A DNA stretch of 64,000 nucleotides, taken from Bradyrhizobium iriomotense. Its GTDB lineage: Bacteria > Pseudomonadota > Alphaproteobacteria > Rhizobiales > Xanthobacteraceae. This document shows positions 36,083 to 46,532 of this stretch, in pieces (within the stretch, counting starts at the first letter, position 1; each line of letters opens with the position of its first letter). The notes under the pieces were generated by a model, which had not been told where the DNA came from, ran no database searches, and worked only from the letters and a program-made list of their open reading frames with translations. The stretch is taken from positions 113,390 through 177,389 of the forward strand of contig NZ_BSOW01000019.1 of the NCBI RefSeq assembly GCF_030160715.1, in the 5' to 3' direction. A program made the position numbers and the translations under genes.

Positions 36083-37108
36083 ATGCGGTGGCCTTTGGCA
36101 TCGCGCAGTGTTGCTGTTCCGGCCACCACTCCTCGCATCCCCTTCAATATCGCCAAGCCCAACCAGGAGCAGATCGTTCTCCTGATCACGATCGTGCTGC
36201 TGATCGTGTTCGGCTTCACGCTGAACGGTTTTGCGACCATTTCCAACCTGCTCAATCTGTTGCGAAGCATTTCAATCCTCGGCGTGCTCGGGCTCGGCAT
36301 GGGGCTGATCGTGATTAGCCGCGGGATCGATCTCAGCGAAGTCGCGACTCTGGCGGGCTGCTGGGCGATCGGCCTGATCGAAATGCAGCGCGGCATGCCG
36401 GTCGGAGCCGCCGTCCTGCTGGCGCTCGCGATCGCGCTGCTGATCGGTGTGATCAACGGCGTCATGGTTGCGTTCGTGGAGGCGCCGCCGTTGTTCGTGA
36501 CGCTCGCGGCGGGCTTCGTCATCTATGGCCTCGCGTTCTGGCTTGCGCCGGCCTGGGTGGTCTATGCGCCGAGGGACGCACCGGGACTGATGTTCGCAGG
36601 TGCCGGGCGGCTGTTCGGCATTCCCGTGCCGATCCTGGTGTTCGCCGTCTCGGCGATCGCGATGCACCTGTTCCTGTCGCGCACCTCGATCGGCCGGTTC
36701 ATCTATGCCCAGGGCGACAATCCGGAAGCGGCGCGGCTGACCGGCATTCCGTTGCGGCCGCTGATCGTCCTTGAATATTCGCTGGTGGCCTTCCTGGCCT
36801 GGCTTGCCGGCCTCGTCTGGGTCGGCACGACCGGCAGCATGCAGATGGCGATCACGCAGGGCACCATGATCTTCGACGTCGTGCTGGTCGTCGTGATTGG
36901 CGGCATCAGCCTGATCGGTGGGCGCGGCAGCGTGTTCTCCGTCGTGGTCGGCTGCATCCTGATCGGCACCTTGCTCAACGCCTTCACCATCATGGACGTC
37001 AACAGCGAGGTGCAGAACATCATCAAGGGCGTGGTGCTGCTCGCTGCCATCGTGCTCGACAACTTCCTGCATCCGCGGGACGAGGAGACGGCACGGCAAG
37101 GTGACTAA
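36083..37108 (+). CDS. sugar-type ABC transporter permease (RbsC family)
   Basis: 341 residues, about 9-10 TM helices. The family segments GLIVISRGIDLSEVATLAG and VVIGGISLIGGRGSVFSVV are present, and a C-terminal extension is short. One of two different permeases in this operon, which suggests a heterodimeric channel. GGAGG lies 7 bases before ATG 36083. First gene of a five-gene unit running to 43041. Confidence 0.9.
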   Translation: MRWPLASRSVAVPATTPRIPFNIAKPNQEQIVLLITIVLLIVFGFTLNGFATISNLLNLLRSISILGVLGLGMGLIVISRGIDLSEVATLAGCWAIGLIEMQRGMPVGAAVLLALAIALLIGVINGVMVAFVEAPPLFVTLAAGFVIYGLAFWLAPAWVVYAPRDAPGLMFAGAGRLFGIPVPILVFAVSAIAMHLFLSRTSIGRFIYAQGDNPEAARLTGIPLRPLIVLEYSLVAFLAWLAGLVWVGTTGSMQMAITQGTMIFDVVLVVVIGGISLIGGRGSVFSVVVGCILIGTLLNAFTIMDVNSEVQNIIKGVVLLAAIVLDNFLHPRDEETARQGD

Positions 37109-37169
37109 CGAGGAATGCCGGTCAAGGCATCCCGTTTTCGACAATCAAAAACAGGACGAGGAGGATCCC

Positions 37170-38192
37170 ATGAATAGGAAGTTCTGGACGATCGCGGCGG
37201 CAGCTGCGGCGCTTGTTGCGCTGCCGATGTTGGCGGCAGCACAGGAGGAAGGCGGCACAAAGACCGCGCGCGAGCTTCGCGCGTCTTACGACAAGTCGCT
37301 GCAAGGAAAGACGATCGCATACCTGCCGATCGCGCTCGGCGTTCCCCTCTCCGATGAATGGGGCCGGGTGGTGCAGGAAGAGGCCGAGTGGCGCGGCATG
37401 AAGTTCATCGTCCGCGATCCCAACAACAACCCGTCGGCGATGCAGCAGGCCTTGACCGCGCTGGTCGACCAGAAGCCGGACGTGCTGATCGTGCAGAACC
37501 CGAGCGTCACGCTGCTGATGAAGGATTTGAAGCGCGCCGAGAGCCAGGGCACGCATGTCATCCAGATCAACATGTCCTCGAACTACAAGTCAGGCGCCTT
37601 CGTCGGCGCAGATTGGCGCGAGATCGGCAAGATGCTTGCGACCGAAGTGGTCAAGGCGTGCGGCACGGGCACCGGCAAGTCCGGCAAGGTCCAGATCGTG
37701 CAGGGCGAGCTGACGGCGGCGGCCAGCGTCGACCAGGTCGGCGGCATCATGGAGGTCCTGAACAAGGATACCAACATCAAGGTGGTCTCGAACCAGGCTG
37801 CCAATTGGGACGCCAACACCGCGCTGAACATCACCGCCACCGTGATCCAGCAGCATCCCGATCTCTGCGCCTCGATCGGCTTCTGGGGCATCATGGAGTC
37901 GGGCGCCGCGCAAGCGATCCGCAATGCCGGCAAGATCGACGACGTCAAGGTGTTCGCCTCCGGCGAGGGCTCCTCGCTCGATTGCGATCAGGTCAACTCC
38001 GGCAATTTCTACAAATTCCTGAGCTACAAGGCGACCGAGCAGGGCCATGACCTGATGTTCGCCGCCGAGACGCTGCTGATGCTCGGCGACAAGCCGGGCA
38101 CGCGGAATCTCGAGTTCTACACGCGGCCGGTCTGGCTCGATAAGACCAACGCCTCCGGCGCCAACTGCTTCGCACTTCCCAAGAAGAGCTGA
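37170..38192 (+). CDS. periplasmic substrate-binding protein of sugar ABC importer
   Basis: 340 residues. Signal peptide MNRKFWTIAAAAAALVALP... cleaved near AAAQ; then a type I periplasmic-binding fold (Peripla_BP_4): GKTIAYLPIALGVPLSDEW, DPNNNPSAMQQALTALVDQ and KPDVLIVQNPS. GAGGAGG precedes ATG 37170. It is not close to RbsB or ChvE in its first strand, so the ligand is unclear. Positioned between the two permease genes. Confidence 0.9.
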   Translation: MNRKFWTIAAAAAALVALPMLAAAQEEGGTKTARELRASYDKSLQGKTIAYLPIALGVPLSDEWGRVVQEEAEWRGMKFIVRDPNNNPSAMQQALTALVDQKPDVLIVQNPSVTLLMKDLKRAESQGTHVIQINMSSNYKSGAFVGADWREIGKMLATEVVKACGTGTGKSGKVQIVQGELTAAASVDQVGGIMEVLNKDTNIKVVSNQAANWDANTALNITATVIQQHPDLCASIGFWGIMESGAAQAIRNAGKIDDVKVFASGEGSSLDCDQVNSGNFYKFLSYKATEQGHDLMFAAETLLMLGDKPGTRNLEFYTRPVWLDKTNASGANCFALPKKS

Positions 38193-38249
38193 CCTGAACG
38201 TTGGCCGGTGTGCGCCGTCGCACGCCGGCTGCTTGGGAGTGCCAGGATC

Positions 38250-40397
38250 ATGTCGACGATCGAAGCCTTTGCCGAGTCTCTTACAATGTCGGCGCGGCGG
38301 TTCTCGCCCCGCCTGCTGCTGTCCGAGCTCTTGCTGAAGCAATGGTTCGAGCCGGTCGTGCCGTTCACGGTGATGATCGGCCTGTGGCTCTATTTCGCGC
38401 TCACGATTCCCGACTATGCCTCGGTGCAGAACACGCTATCGCTGCTCCGGCTGTTCGCCGAATTCGGCTTCGTGGCGCTCGCCATGGGATTTTGCCTGAT
38501 CAGCGGCGGCATCGATCTGTCCGTCGGCGCGATCTTCGCTCTGTGCAATTTCGCCGCGCTGTTCTTCCTGCTGGTGATGGAATGGCCGGTCGGTCTCGTC
38601 GTCGTGGCGACGCTGGCCGTCGGCGCCGTGCTCGGCAGCATCAACGGCTTCCTGATCGGCTTTCTGAAGACCCGGCCGTTCCTCACCACGCTGGTGACGC
38701 TGATCATCCTGCGCGCCTCGGTCAACCTGCTCAATACCGGCTACGCGCAGGTGTTTGCAACCAATTCCGTTGACAGCGATGCCTGGGATTTCATCGGTGG
38801 CGGCAGCGTGCTCGGCATTCCCGTCAATGCGGCGACGCTGTTCGTCGTGCTGCTCGTTTGCCATATTTTCCTGTCGCGCTCGCGCTATGGCTGGCACCTG
38901 ACCGCGATCGGCGCGAGCCGCAAGGCCGCGCGGCACGCCGGCATTCGTGTCCGGCTGATGCTGTTCCTGACCTACGTGTTGTCGGGCGCGCTGTGCGCGG
39001 CGAGCGGCATCTTCTACGCGGCGCGGCAGGCGAGCACGGATTCCACGACCGGCGTGGGCTGGGAATTCCAGGCGCTGACTGCGGTCGTGCTCGGCGGCAT
39101 CTCGCTCGCCGGCGGCAAGGGCACGGTGTGGCGGGCGATGATCGGGGCGTTGATCATCTTCCTCCTCATCAACGGCCTCGTGCGCATGGGCATTCCCGGC
39201 TACGTCACCTCGGCGGTGACGGGCATGATCCTGCTCGCCGCCGTCGGCATCGACGTCAAATGGTCGAAGAATCGCGGCAAGGCGATCCAGAAGATCTACG
39301 TGAACCCCGCCTATGTGGCGCTAGCGCCGGCGCCATCGGTGCAGCCGGGGGCGGCCTCGCCCTATGCCCAAAACGACCGGCTGATCCGCGCGCAGGCGAT
39401 CGGGCTCGACCAGGTCGAGGGACCGGAAGACGTCATCCTCGACCGCCAGGGCCGGGTCTATGGCTCGACCCGCGACGGCAACGTGATCCGCTTCTCTGGG
39501 CCGAACTTCGAGACGCGCGAGGTGTTCGCCCATATCGGCGGCCGGCCGCTCGGCATGCAGTTCGACCGCGACGAAAATCTGATCGTCGCGGTGGCCGGCA
39601 TGGGCGTCTACGGCATCGCGCCGGACCAGCGCGTGTTCAAGGTCACCGACGAGACCAACCGCACCTGGTACAAGCTCAACGACGACTCCCGCCTGCGCAT
39701 GGCCGACGACCTCGACATCGCGCCCGACGGCAAGATCTATTTCAGCGACTGCACCACGCGCTACGAGATGACGACCAACACGCTCGACATCCTCGAAGCA
39801 AGGCCCAACGGCCGTGTGGTCTGCTACGACCCCGCGACCAAGACGACGCGCACGATCATCAACCATTTCTATTTCCCGAACGGCGTTTGCGTCTCGCACG
39901 ACGGCAAGTCTGTGCTGATCGCGAGCACCTCGCTCTGCAAGGTCTTCCGCTACTGGATCGAAGGACCGAAGAAGGGCAAGACCGAAGTCCTGATCGACGA
40001 GCTGCCGGGCAACCCCGACAACATCAATCGCGCCTCCGACGGCACCTACTGGCTGGCGCTGGTCGGTATCCGCACGCCGACCTTCGATCTCTCCGTGCGC
40101 AAGCCGGGCTTCCGGCTGCGCATGGTCAAGCAGGTGCCTGCCGACGAATGGCTCGCGCCGGCGCTCAACCACGGCTGCGTGCTGAAGTTCAACGAGCAGG
40201 GCGAGGCGCTGGAATCTTGGTGGGATCCGACCGGCATCTCGCATTCGACGCTGACCTCGATGCGCGAGCACAAGGGCTATCTCTATCTGGGCGGGCTCGA
40301 GAACAACCGCATCGGCCGCATCAAGCTCGACGGTGTCGATGAGAGCTGGACCGGCTATGACGCCTATTGGGGCGACAAGAGCAGGGTGGTGAGTTAG
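38250..40397 (+). CDS. fusion of RbsC-type permease with strictosidine-synthase/SMP-30 beta-propeller
   Basis: 715 residues in one uninterrupted frame. Residues 1 to about 340 are a complete permease with FCLISGGIDLSVGAIFAL and GGISLAGGKGTVW. A linker (about 345-380, Ala/Pro-rich) leads to a six-bladed propeller (about 385-705) of the strictosidine synthase/SMP-30 type, with YFPNGVCVSHDGKSVLIAST, FRYWIEGPKKGKTEVLID and LPGNPDNINRASDGTYWLAL. Permeases of this family have a cytoplasmic C-terminus, so the propeller should meet the substrate on entry, for example to hydrolyse a lactone (inference). Start ATG 38250; TGGGAG is upstream. Confidence 0.88.
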   Translation: MSTIEAFAESLTMSARRFSPRLLLSELLLKQWFEPVVPFTVMIGLWLYFALTIPDYASVQNTLSLLRLFAEFGFVALAMGFCLISGGIDLSVGAIFALCNFAALFFLLVMEWPVGLVVVATLAVGAVLGSINGFLIGFLKTRPFLTTLVTLIILRASVNLLNTGYAQVFATNSVDSDAWDFIGGGSVLGIPVNAATLFVVLLVCHIFLSRSRYGWHLTAIGASRKAARHAGIRVRLMLFLTYVLSGALCAASGIFYAARQASTDSTTGVGWEFQALTAVVLGGISLAGGKGTVWRAMIGALIIFLLINGLVRMGIPGYVTSAVTGMILLAAVGIDVKWSKNRGKAIQKIYVNPAYVALAPAPSVQPGAASPYAQNDRLIRAQAIGLDQVEGPEDVILDRQGRVYGSTRDGNVIRFSGPNFETREVFAHIGGRPLGMQFDRDENLIVAVAGMGVYGIAPDQRVFKVTDETNRTWYKLNDDSRLRMADDLDIAPDGKIYFSDCTTRYEMTTNTLDILEARPNGRVVCYDPATKTTRTIINHFYFPNGVCVSHDGKSVLIASTSLCKVFRYWIEGPKKGKTEVLIDELPGNPDNINRASDGTYWLALVGIRTPTFDLSVRKPGFRLRMVKQVPADEWLAPALNHGCVLKFNEQGEALESWWDPTGISHSTLTSMREHKGYLYLGGLENNRIGRIKLDGVDESWTGYDAYWGDKSRVVS

Positions 40398-40399
40398 CG

Positions 40400-41517
40400 A
40401 TGGGATTTTTCGATCACCTCCTGCGCGACATCCGCAGCGTCATCGATCGCGATGGCGGCCAGAACGCGATCCCGCCGCTCGACGGCGCGCTCAGCCCGAA
40501 CGACCGGCTCGATGGCTGCACGGTGATTGGCGAGCCCTTGCCTGGCATCGACGACGTCGTCGCGGCCGCGGACGGCGCGCTCTACCTGTCCGCCGGCAAG
40601 CGGGTCCTGAAGCTCTCGGGCGATGATCTATCGACACGGACGCTGGTTGCCGAGTTCGACGGCGAGGCGGGTGGGCTCGCGATCCACCCGGACGGGCGAC
40701 TGCTGGTTTGCGTCGCCGGACGTGGCCTCGCGGCGATTGACCCAGCCAACCCCAGCCCGCGCTGGCTGGAGACCGTCGACGGCCGTGGTCTGTCAGGTCT
40801 GCTGTCGGTCACAGCGGCGCCGGACGGGCGCATCTTCGCGGTCGAGGGTTCGACCGGCCGCACGCCGGATCAGTGGCGGCGCGATCTGATGGAGAAGCAA
40901 GGCAATGGCCGGCTGATCGCCTGTGGATCAGACCTTGGGAACGCATCCGTGCCGTTGCGGAACCTGCCGTATCCCTATGGCGTCGCGGTCTCTGCGGACG
41001 GTGGCAGCCTGTGGCTGACCGAAAGCTGGGCCCATCGCCTCAGCCGCTTCCCGCTGACCGCCGATGGCCTCGGGCAGGGCGAGGTCATTGCGGGCAATCT
41101 GCCGGGCTATCCCGCAAGGCTGCATCCTGACGGCAATCGGGGCTTCTTCCTCGGCCTGTTCGCGCGGCGCACGCATCTCATCGAGTTCGTGCTGAAGGAA
41201 GACGATTTCCGCAAGGAGATGATGCGCACGATGCCGGAGAACTACTGGATCGCGCCGGCGCTTGCCGGCGGTGCCGACTGCCTGGAGCCGATGCAGATCG
41301 GCGGCGTCAAGGCGCTCGGCATCCAGAAGCCGTGGGCGCCGCCGCGCTCCTACGGATTGCTCGTGCATCTCGACGCCGAGGGCGAGGCGACTGAAAGCCT
41401 GCACAGCCGTGCCGGCGGCCGCTTCCACGGCGTCACGGCCGCCTGCAAGGTGCGCCAGGGCGTGGTGATCGCCGCACGCGGCACCGGCTGTCTTCTGCTC
41501 CATTCGGGAGAGCTCAG

Positions 41518-41521
<4 letters not shown>
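40400..41521 (+). CDS. SMP-30/strictosidine-synthase-like beta-propeller protein
   Basis: 373 residues, no signal peptide. Repeated propeller blades (GLAIHPDGRLLVCVAGRGL, VTAAPDGRIFAVEGS, YPYGVAVSADGGSLWLTE, YPARLHPDGNRGFFLGLF). It starts two bases after the fusion gene stop and overlaps the ATPase start by four bases, so it is translated with the transporter. Divergent relative of the propeller fused to the permease. Probable cytoplasmic lactonase or related hydrolase acting on the imported compound; activity not provable from sequence. Confidence 0.8.
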
Positions 41522-43041
<1,520 letters not shown>

Positions 43042-43250
43042 GTTCGCTCTCGGCGGGTACCGTTTCACGCTACCATTCGGGCTAGGGTCCCTACCTCTTT
43101 CGGATGACCTGAAGCGCGCCGTAAAATCAATTGCCAGCTTCTCGTGTCGGCAGTGTGCTGTCGTGCCTCGACTTCGCGGCGAACGAACCGACGCGAGCAC
43201 GCGCATTGCGACGATGCAAATCGCGATCGGCAAGCTTTCAGGAGGCGCAG

Positions 43251-43625
43251 GTGAATCGACGACGATTGCTGTTTCCATCTCTGATCGCAATGCTGCTGGA
43301 ACTCGGTGTGCTACCGGCTTCTGCCGGCAATTGTATTTGGAAGTTGGATGGCTTCGAGCTCAATGCGGATATCGTCTATTGGAATTTTGTCATCGGCTCA
43401 TCTTCGGAGTGTTTGCAGGGTCTTCGCGGCAATACGATGCTGATCGATCAGGTGAAGATCATTGAGCCACCAAAAGCAGGCAGCCTGAGGATTTCCGGAC
43501 CGGCCTTCCACTACAGAGCGCCGTCAGCGGCGGGATCTCTTGATTCCTTCAGATTGGAAGTCCTGGGAGAAAATCACAGGATCCGCGGTACGTCCGTGAT
43601 CGTTGTGGGCGTGGAAATACGCTAG
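43251..43625 (+). CDS. small secreted protein, function unknown
   Basis: 124 residues from GTG 43251, which has AGGAGG five to six bases upstream. Signal peptide (RRRLLFPSLIAMLLELGVLPASA), mature part beginning GNCIWKLDGFEL with one further Cys, probably a small beta protein (ISGPAFHYRAPS). Upstream reading of the frame to 43131 lacks signal features. No family recognised. Confidence 0.55.
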   Translation: MNRRRLLFPSLIAMLLELGVLPASAGNCIWKLDGFELNADIVYWNFVIGSSSECLQGLRGNTMLIDQVKIIEPPKAGSLRISGPAFHYRAPSAAGSLDSFRLEVLGENHRIRGTSVIVVGVEIR

Positions 43626-43680
43626 ATCATCTCGCCGCAATTCGGCCCCGCGGAGTGGCGGTAACGTACCCAAGCCCCAA

Positions 43681-43926
43681 TCATTGCGGGGCGCGGACAT
43701 TCGTTTGGTTACTGTTTATGGCGGGGTTGGCAGAAACCGCAGGCGGCGCACCCTGAGCGATCGGATTCCTGAACGGGTTGCTGTTTGGTTGCGTGGCCAC
43801 GGGGAAGCGGCTGTTTCCGGCGGTACTTAGGTTGCTGCTGCTGGACTGTGACGGCTGTGCGGCTCCTCCAGCATGAGCGGACATCGAGAGGGTCAGAAGC
43901 ACCGCGGGGAGGAAAAACTTGATCAT
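43681..43926 (-). CDS. small secreted Ser/Asn/Pro-rich protein
   Basis: 81 residues. GGAG lies 6 bases before ATG 43926. Signal peptide MIKFFLPAVLLTLSMSAHA, then a low-complexity mature region rich in Ser, Asn, Pro and Ala, without cysteine. Similar in style to the secreted protein at 45106-45375. Function unknown. Confidence 0.55.
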   Translation of the reverse strand: MIKFFLPAVLLTLSMSAHAGGAAQPSQSSSSNLSTAGNSRFPVATQPNSNPFRNPIAQGAPPAVSANPAINSNQTNVRAPQ

Positions 43927-44201
43927 GGTGATCTCCATCAAGTTCAGCTGCGTACCGATTGCAAATTCTGCGCGGCAAACGTCGTGCGTCCCAATGGCCT
44001 TTCGGGTACGTCCTATACCTCTTTCGGATATTTGTGCGGTCTCGAGTGGCTCTCTCCGGTAGCCAGGATCATGCGGGTGGATCCCTCTCGTCCCGGCGTA
44101 AGCGCTGCCGTGGTGGCGTTGTGGAAAGTGATGTCGCGATCGGCAACCCCGCCTTTACGAATGCGCCCTACGTTGCGGGTCGCGCAACGGCGGTCAGGAA
44201 C

Positions 44202-44513
44202 ATGCCCCAGGTCTGGATGACGTACGATGAACTCGCGACGCTCTGCAATTGCAGCGCGGCGGAAGCCAGGCTCATGGCGCGACATCTGTCGCTTCACCGT
44301 CGCAAGAGCAGTGACGGTGCGACGCGCGTGAAGCTTAATCTCGCGTTGACGGCCCGCTTCTTCGCCAGCATTCGCGAGTCGGAGTTCGATCTCGATGGTG
44401 CGATCGAGGCCTTGCGCGATACCCATCGGCAGATGGCCGAGCTTTTGACGCCCGGAGAAGGCGACAAGCGCGGGGGGCTTGAGGCGTCCTCCGCGCCCCA
44501 TCCCAAAGGATGA
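44202..44513 (+). CDS. small HTH-like protein, function unknown
   Basis: 103 residues from ATG 44202. MTYDELATLCNCSAAEARLMARHLSLHRRKS looks like a short helix-turn-helix region, followed by LALTARFFASIRESEFDLDGAIEALRDTHRQM, a helical segment. Small proteins with a WMTYDELA start are widespread in Bradyrhizobium to my recollection. The frame is open further upstream (43959), but that part lacks conserved features. AGGAA immediately precedes the ATG. Confidence 0.5.
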   Translation: MPQVWMTYDELATLCNCSAAEARLMARHLSLHRRKSSDGATRVKLNLALTARFFASIRESEFDLDGAIEALRDTHRQMAELLTPGEGDKRGGLEASSAPHPKG

Positions 44514-44649
44514 CATGGTCGACGCCGCGCCAGGCGGACACGATGCCTTCGAATCGGGCATAGATCTGCTGCCGGAATTTCCCGTTGCCGCGGGTGTTCC
44601 ACCAGAACGGGTCGAAGCGCAATACGACCTGGAGGTTGGGGAGGATGTC

Positions 44650-45075
44650 ATGACGAAAGCCGTGCGTCTGGCAGGTGCAATACTCTTGGGTGCAACAGTT
44701 TTGGGCACGACGGCCAGTGCCGAGGTGATCAAGCTCACGGCCGAGCTCAAGGGCAGCAACGAGGTGCCGCCGAATTCTAGTTCCGGCTCCGGCAAGGCCG
44801 AGGCGACCTTCGATACCGACAGCAAGGTCCTGACCTATGCGGTTACCTATTCAGGCCTGACCGGGCCCGCGGTTGGCGCGCATTTCCATGGCCCGAGCGA
44901 GCCCGGCAAGAATGCCGGCATCGCGCTGCCGTTCAAGTCGGCCCAGAGCCCGATCCAGGGCACAGCCACGCTCTCGGATGCACAGGCTGCGGATCTCCTG
45001 GCCGGCAAGTGGTACGCCAACATCCACACCGCGGCGAACCCGGGGGGCGAGCTCCGCGGGCAGATGGCGAAGTAG
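44650..45075 (+). CDS. secreted CHRD-domain protein
   Basis: 141 residues. GGGGAGG precedes ATG 44650. Signal peptide (TKAVRLAGAILLGATVLGTTASA) then a CHRD domain: LKGSNEVPPNSSSGSGKAEA, THE-type core GAHFHGPSEPGKNAG, and the closing WYANIHTAANPGGELRGQM. CHRD domains are found in chordin and in many bacterial secreted proteins of unknown role. Monocistronic by spacing. Confidence 0.88.
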   Translation: MTKAVRLAGAILLGATVLGTTASAEVIKLTAELKGSNEVPPNSSSGSGKAEATFDTDSKVLTYAVTYSGLTGPAVGAHFHGPSEPGKNAGIALPFKSAQSPIQGTATLSDAQAADLLAGKWYANIHTAANPGGELRGQMAK

Positions 45076-45105
45076 CAGCAGACGTGCGCAAAGACGGGTT
45101 TAGCG

Positions 45106-45375
45106 CTATTGCTGGCGACCGATCCCGAGTTCCCTCTGGAGCTGCGGGGTGAGGCCCATCGCGCCCTCGGTGCGGCCCTGGCCAGTTCCCAGACTACGCG
45201 TGCCTGTCGATGGGGTCGAAGATGAAGATGATGATGCGGGGGCAGCCGATGACGGCGGTGAGCTCACGGGGCTGCCATATCCGCTGCGGATGCCGTTCGA
45301 ATTGGTGCTTTGAGCCCATGCAGACCCACTAGCGATGAGCCAAGCGGCAAGCAGCGCCGTCGCCATTCCCTTCAT
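45106..45375 (-). CDS. small secreted Ser/Pro/Gly-rich protein
   Basis: 89 residues from ATG 45375 (TTG 45381 is also possible, with AGGAG five bases upstream). Signal peptide MKGMATALLAAWLIASGSAWA, then a Ser-rich linker including a run of six Ser, and a conserved-looking tail GAMGLTPQLQRELGIGRQQ. The tail pattern suggests a functional C-terminus. Function unknown. Convergent with the CHRD gene. Confidence 0.55.
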   Translation of the reverse strand: MKGMATALLAAWLIASGSAWAQSTNSNGIRSGYGSPVSSPPSSAAPASSSSSSTPSTGTRSLGTGQGRTEGAMGLTPQLQRELGIGRQQ

Positions 45376-45479
45376 GACCAAATGATCTCCTCGATGTGGC
45401 CGGGAGAATAGGCAGGCGGGGCGTCCTGCGGCAAGGCCTTTTGCCGCATAGCGGCGTCGCTACGCGTCGGGCCCGTGAA

Positions 45480-45845
45480 TTAGGAGCGTGCCCGAGGCAA
45501 AAATGCCAGAACGGTTTGCGCAATGCTGACCCCGACAACGCCACCGGCCGCTTTCTGGATCACGTCGAAGAACGCTGCGTCGCGGTCAGGACGCAGCGCT
45601 TGCAAGAGTTCGAGCGAAACGGCAACGCCGATCACGAGCAGGCAGGCCTGCGTGAAGCGCCCGGGCAGCACGAACGCTAGCAGAAAGCCCAGCAGTCCAT
45701 AAGCGCTGAAGCGCTCGATCACGACGACCCAATAGGCCTCGTGATGACCGATCAGCACGGGACGCCCCGTCAGCGCGGCGAGAGTTGCGTAGACGATGAT
45801 CGCGAGGCAAATGCCCGTTGCGGCAATAAGCTTGTTCCGGGTCAT
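45480..45845 (-). CDS. VanZ-like membrane protein
   Basis: 121 residues with about four TM helices. RFSAYGLLGFLLAFVLPG and IGVAVSLELLQALRPDRDAAFFDVIQKAAGGVVGV match the VanZ-like pattern (E-L-x-Q and a conserved Asp-rich loop before a Gly-rich helix). Bacterial VanZ-like proteins are often linked to cell-envelope polysaccharides or glycopeptide tolerance; the role here is unknown. Confidence 0.75.
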   Translation of the reverse strand: MTRNKLIAATGICLAIIVYATLAALTGRPVLIGHHEAYWVVVIERFSAYGLLGFLLAFVLPGRFTQACLLVIGVAVSLELLQALRPDRDAAFFDVIQKAAGGVVGVSIAQTVLAFLPRARS

Positions 45846-46179
45846 GGGCCTATCTTAATGCAACGATAGCCTTGCCTCAGAGGAAGTTAAGGACATCGTT
45901 AATGTCCTGCTCAGGGGGCACACGTCCTTGTGACCACGCCATGGGCAGCGCACCGGCCGTGCTTGCCTCATGAGCAATCCGCGACTCGTTTTTTCTCGGC
46001 TGCTATCCTTATCGCCGCGATACGGCGCACACGCTGAAAATGGCCAAAAACGTTTGCAAATGTGCTTGCCGACCTTATCCCTGCCGAATGCATTCTGCGT
46101 TGCGAAGTTCGTGGCTGTGGCCATAGAATGCGACGGACGGCCGGCGAGGGGTAAAGGGGAAAACTCGAGGAGCCTCCCT
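45846..46179. other. 334-base intergenic region
   Basis: Between divergent genes for a VanZ-like protein and a small secreted protein. I see no gene of convincing quality; the frame of the downstream gene is open from 45970, but no signal peptide or ribosome site supports that start. AT-richer than its surroundings around 45980-46060, so promoters in both directions are likely here. Confidence 0.4.
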
Positions 46180-46449
46180 ATGCGCGTGTTTGCCATTGCT
46201 TTGTCCGTGCTCCTCTTGCCCGTTGCAGCTCGCGCGCAAGAGAAAGTGCAGCAGCCAAAAACCGATCCATGCACCTATACCATCGGGGGCAAGCAATACG
46301 AGGTGCCGATTGGTGTGAAGATTTGCTTCCGCTCGCCACCTCCGTACGGCGATCAATATTCACTTCAGCAGTGTTTCCCGCCACTGAGCGAGTTCGCACT
46401 GGTCAAACGCGGCGATCCTCGTTGCGAGCGATATGAGGACCGGCAATAG
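46180..46449 (+). CDS. small secreted cysteine-containing protein
   Basis: 89 residues. GGAG lies 7 bases before ATG 46180. Signal peptide MRVFAIALSVLLLPVAARAQ; the mature part has four cysteines (DPCTYTIGGKQYEVPIG, KICFRSPPPYGD, QQCFPPLSEF, DPRCERYEDRQ), suited to two disulfides. No family recognised. Downstream gene is convergent. Confidence 0.6.
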   Translation: MRVFAIALSVLLLPVAARAQEKVQQPKTDPCTYTIGGKQYEVPIGVKICFRSPPPYGDQYSLQQCFPPLSEFALVKRGDPRCERYEDRQ

Positions 46450-46532
46450 CGCTCCCTGGAGCAACCGTTCTGTCCCTGAGGATCGGTCTACCGCTTGCGC
46501 GGTACCGAGGATGGGATTGTGTCGAAATTGAT

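Noticed and set aside
38858..40342. 494-codon plus-strand frame inside the permease-propeller fusion
   Set aside because: Shadow frame with Arg/His/Pro-rich, featureless product overlapping a clearly conserved gene.
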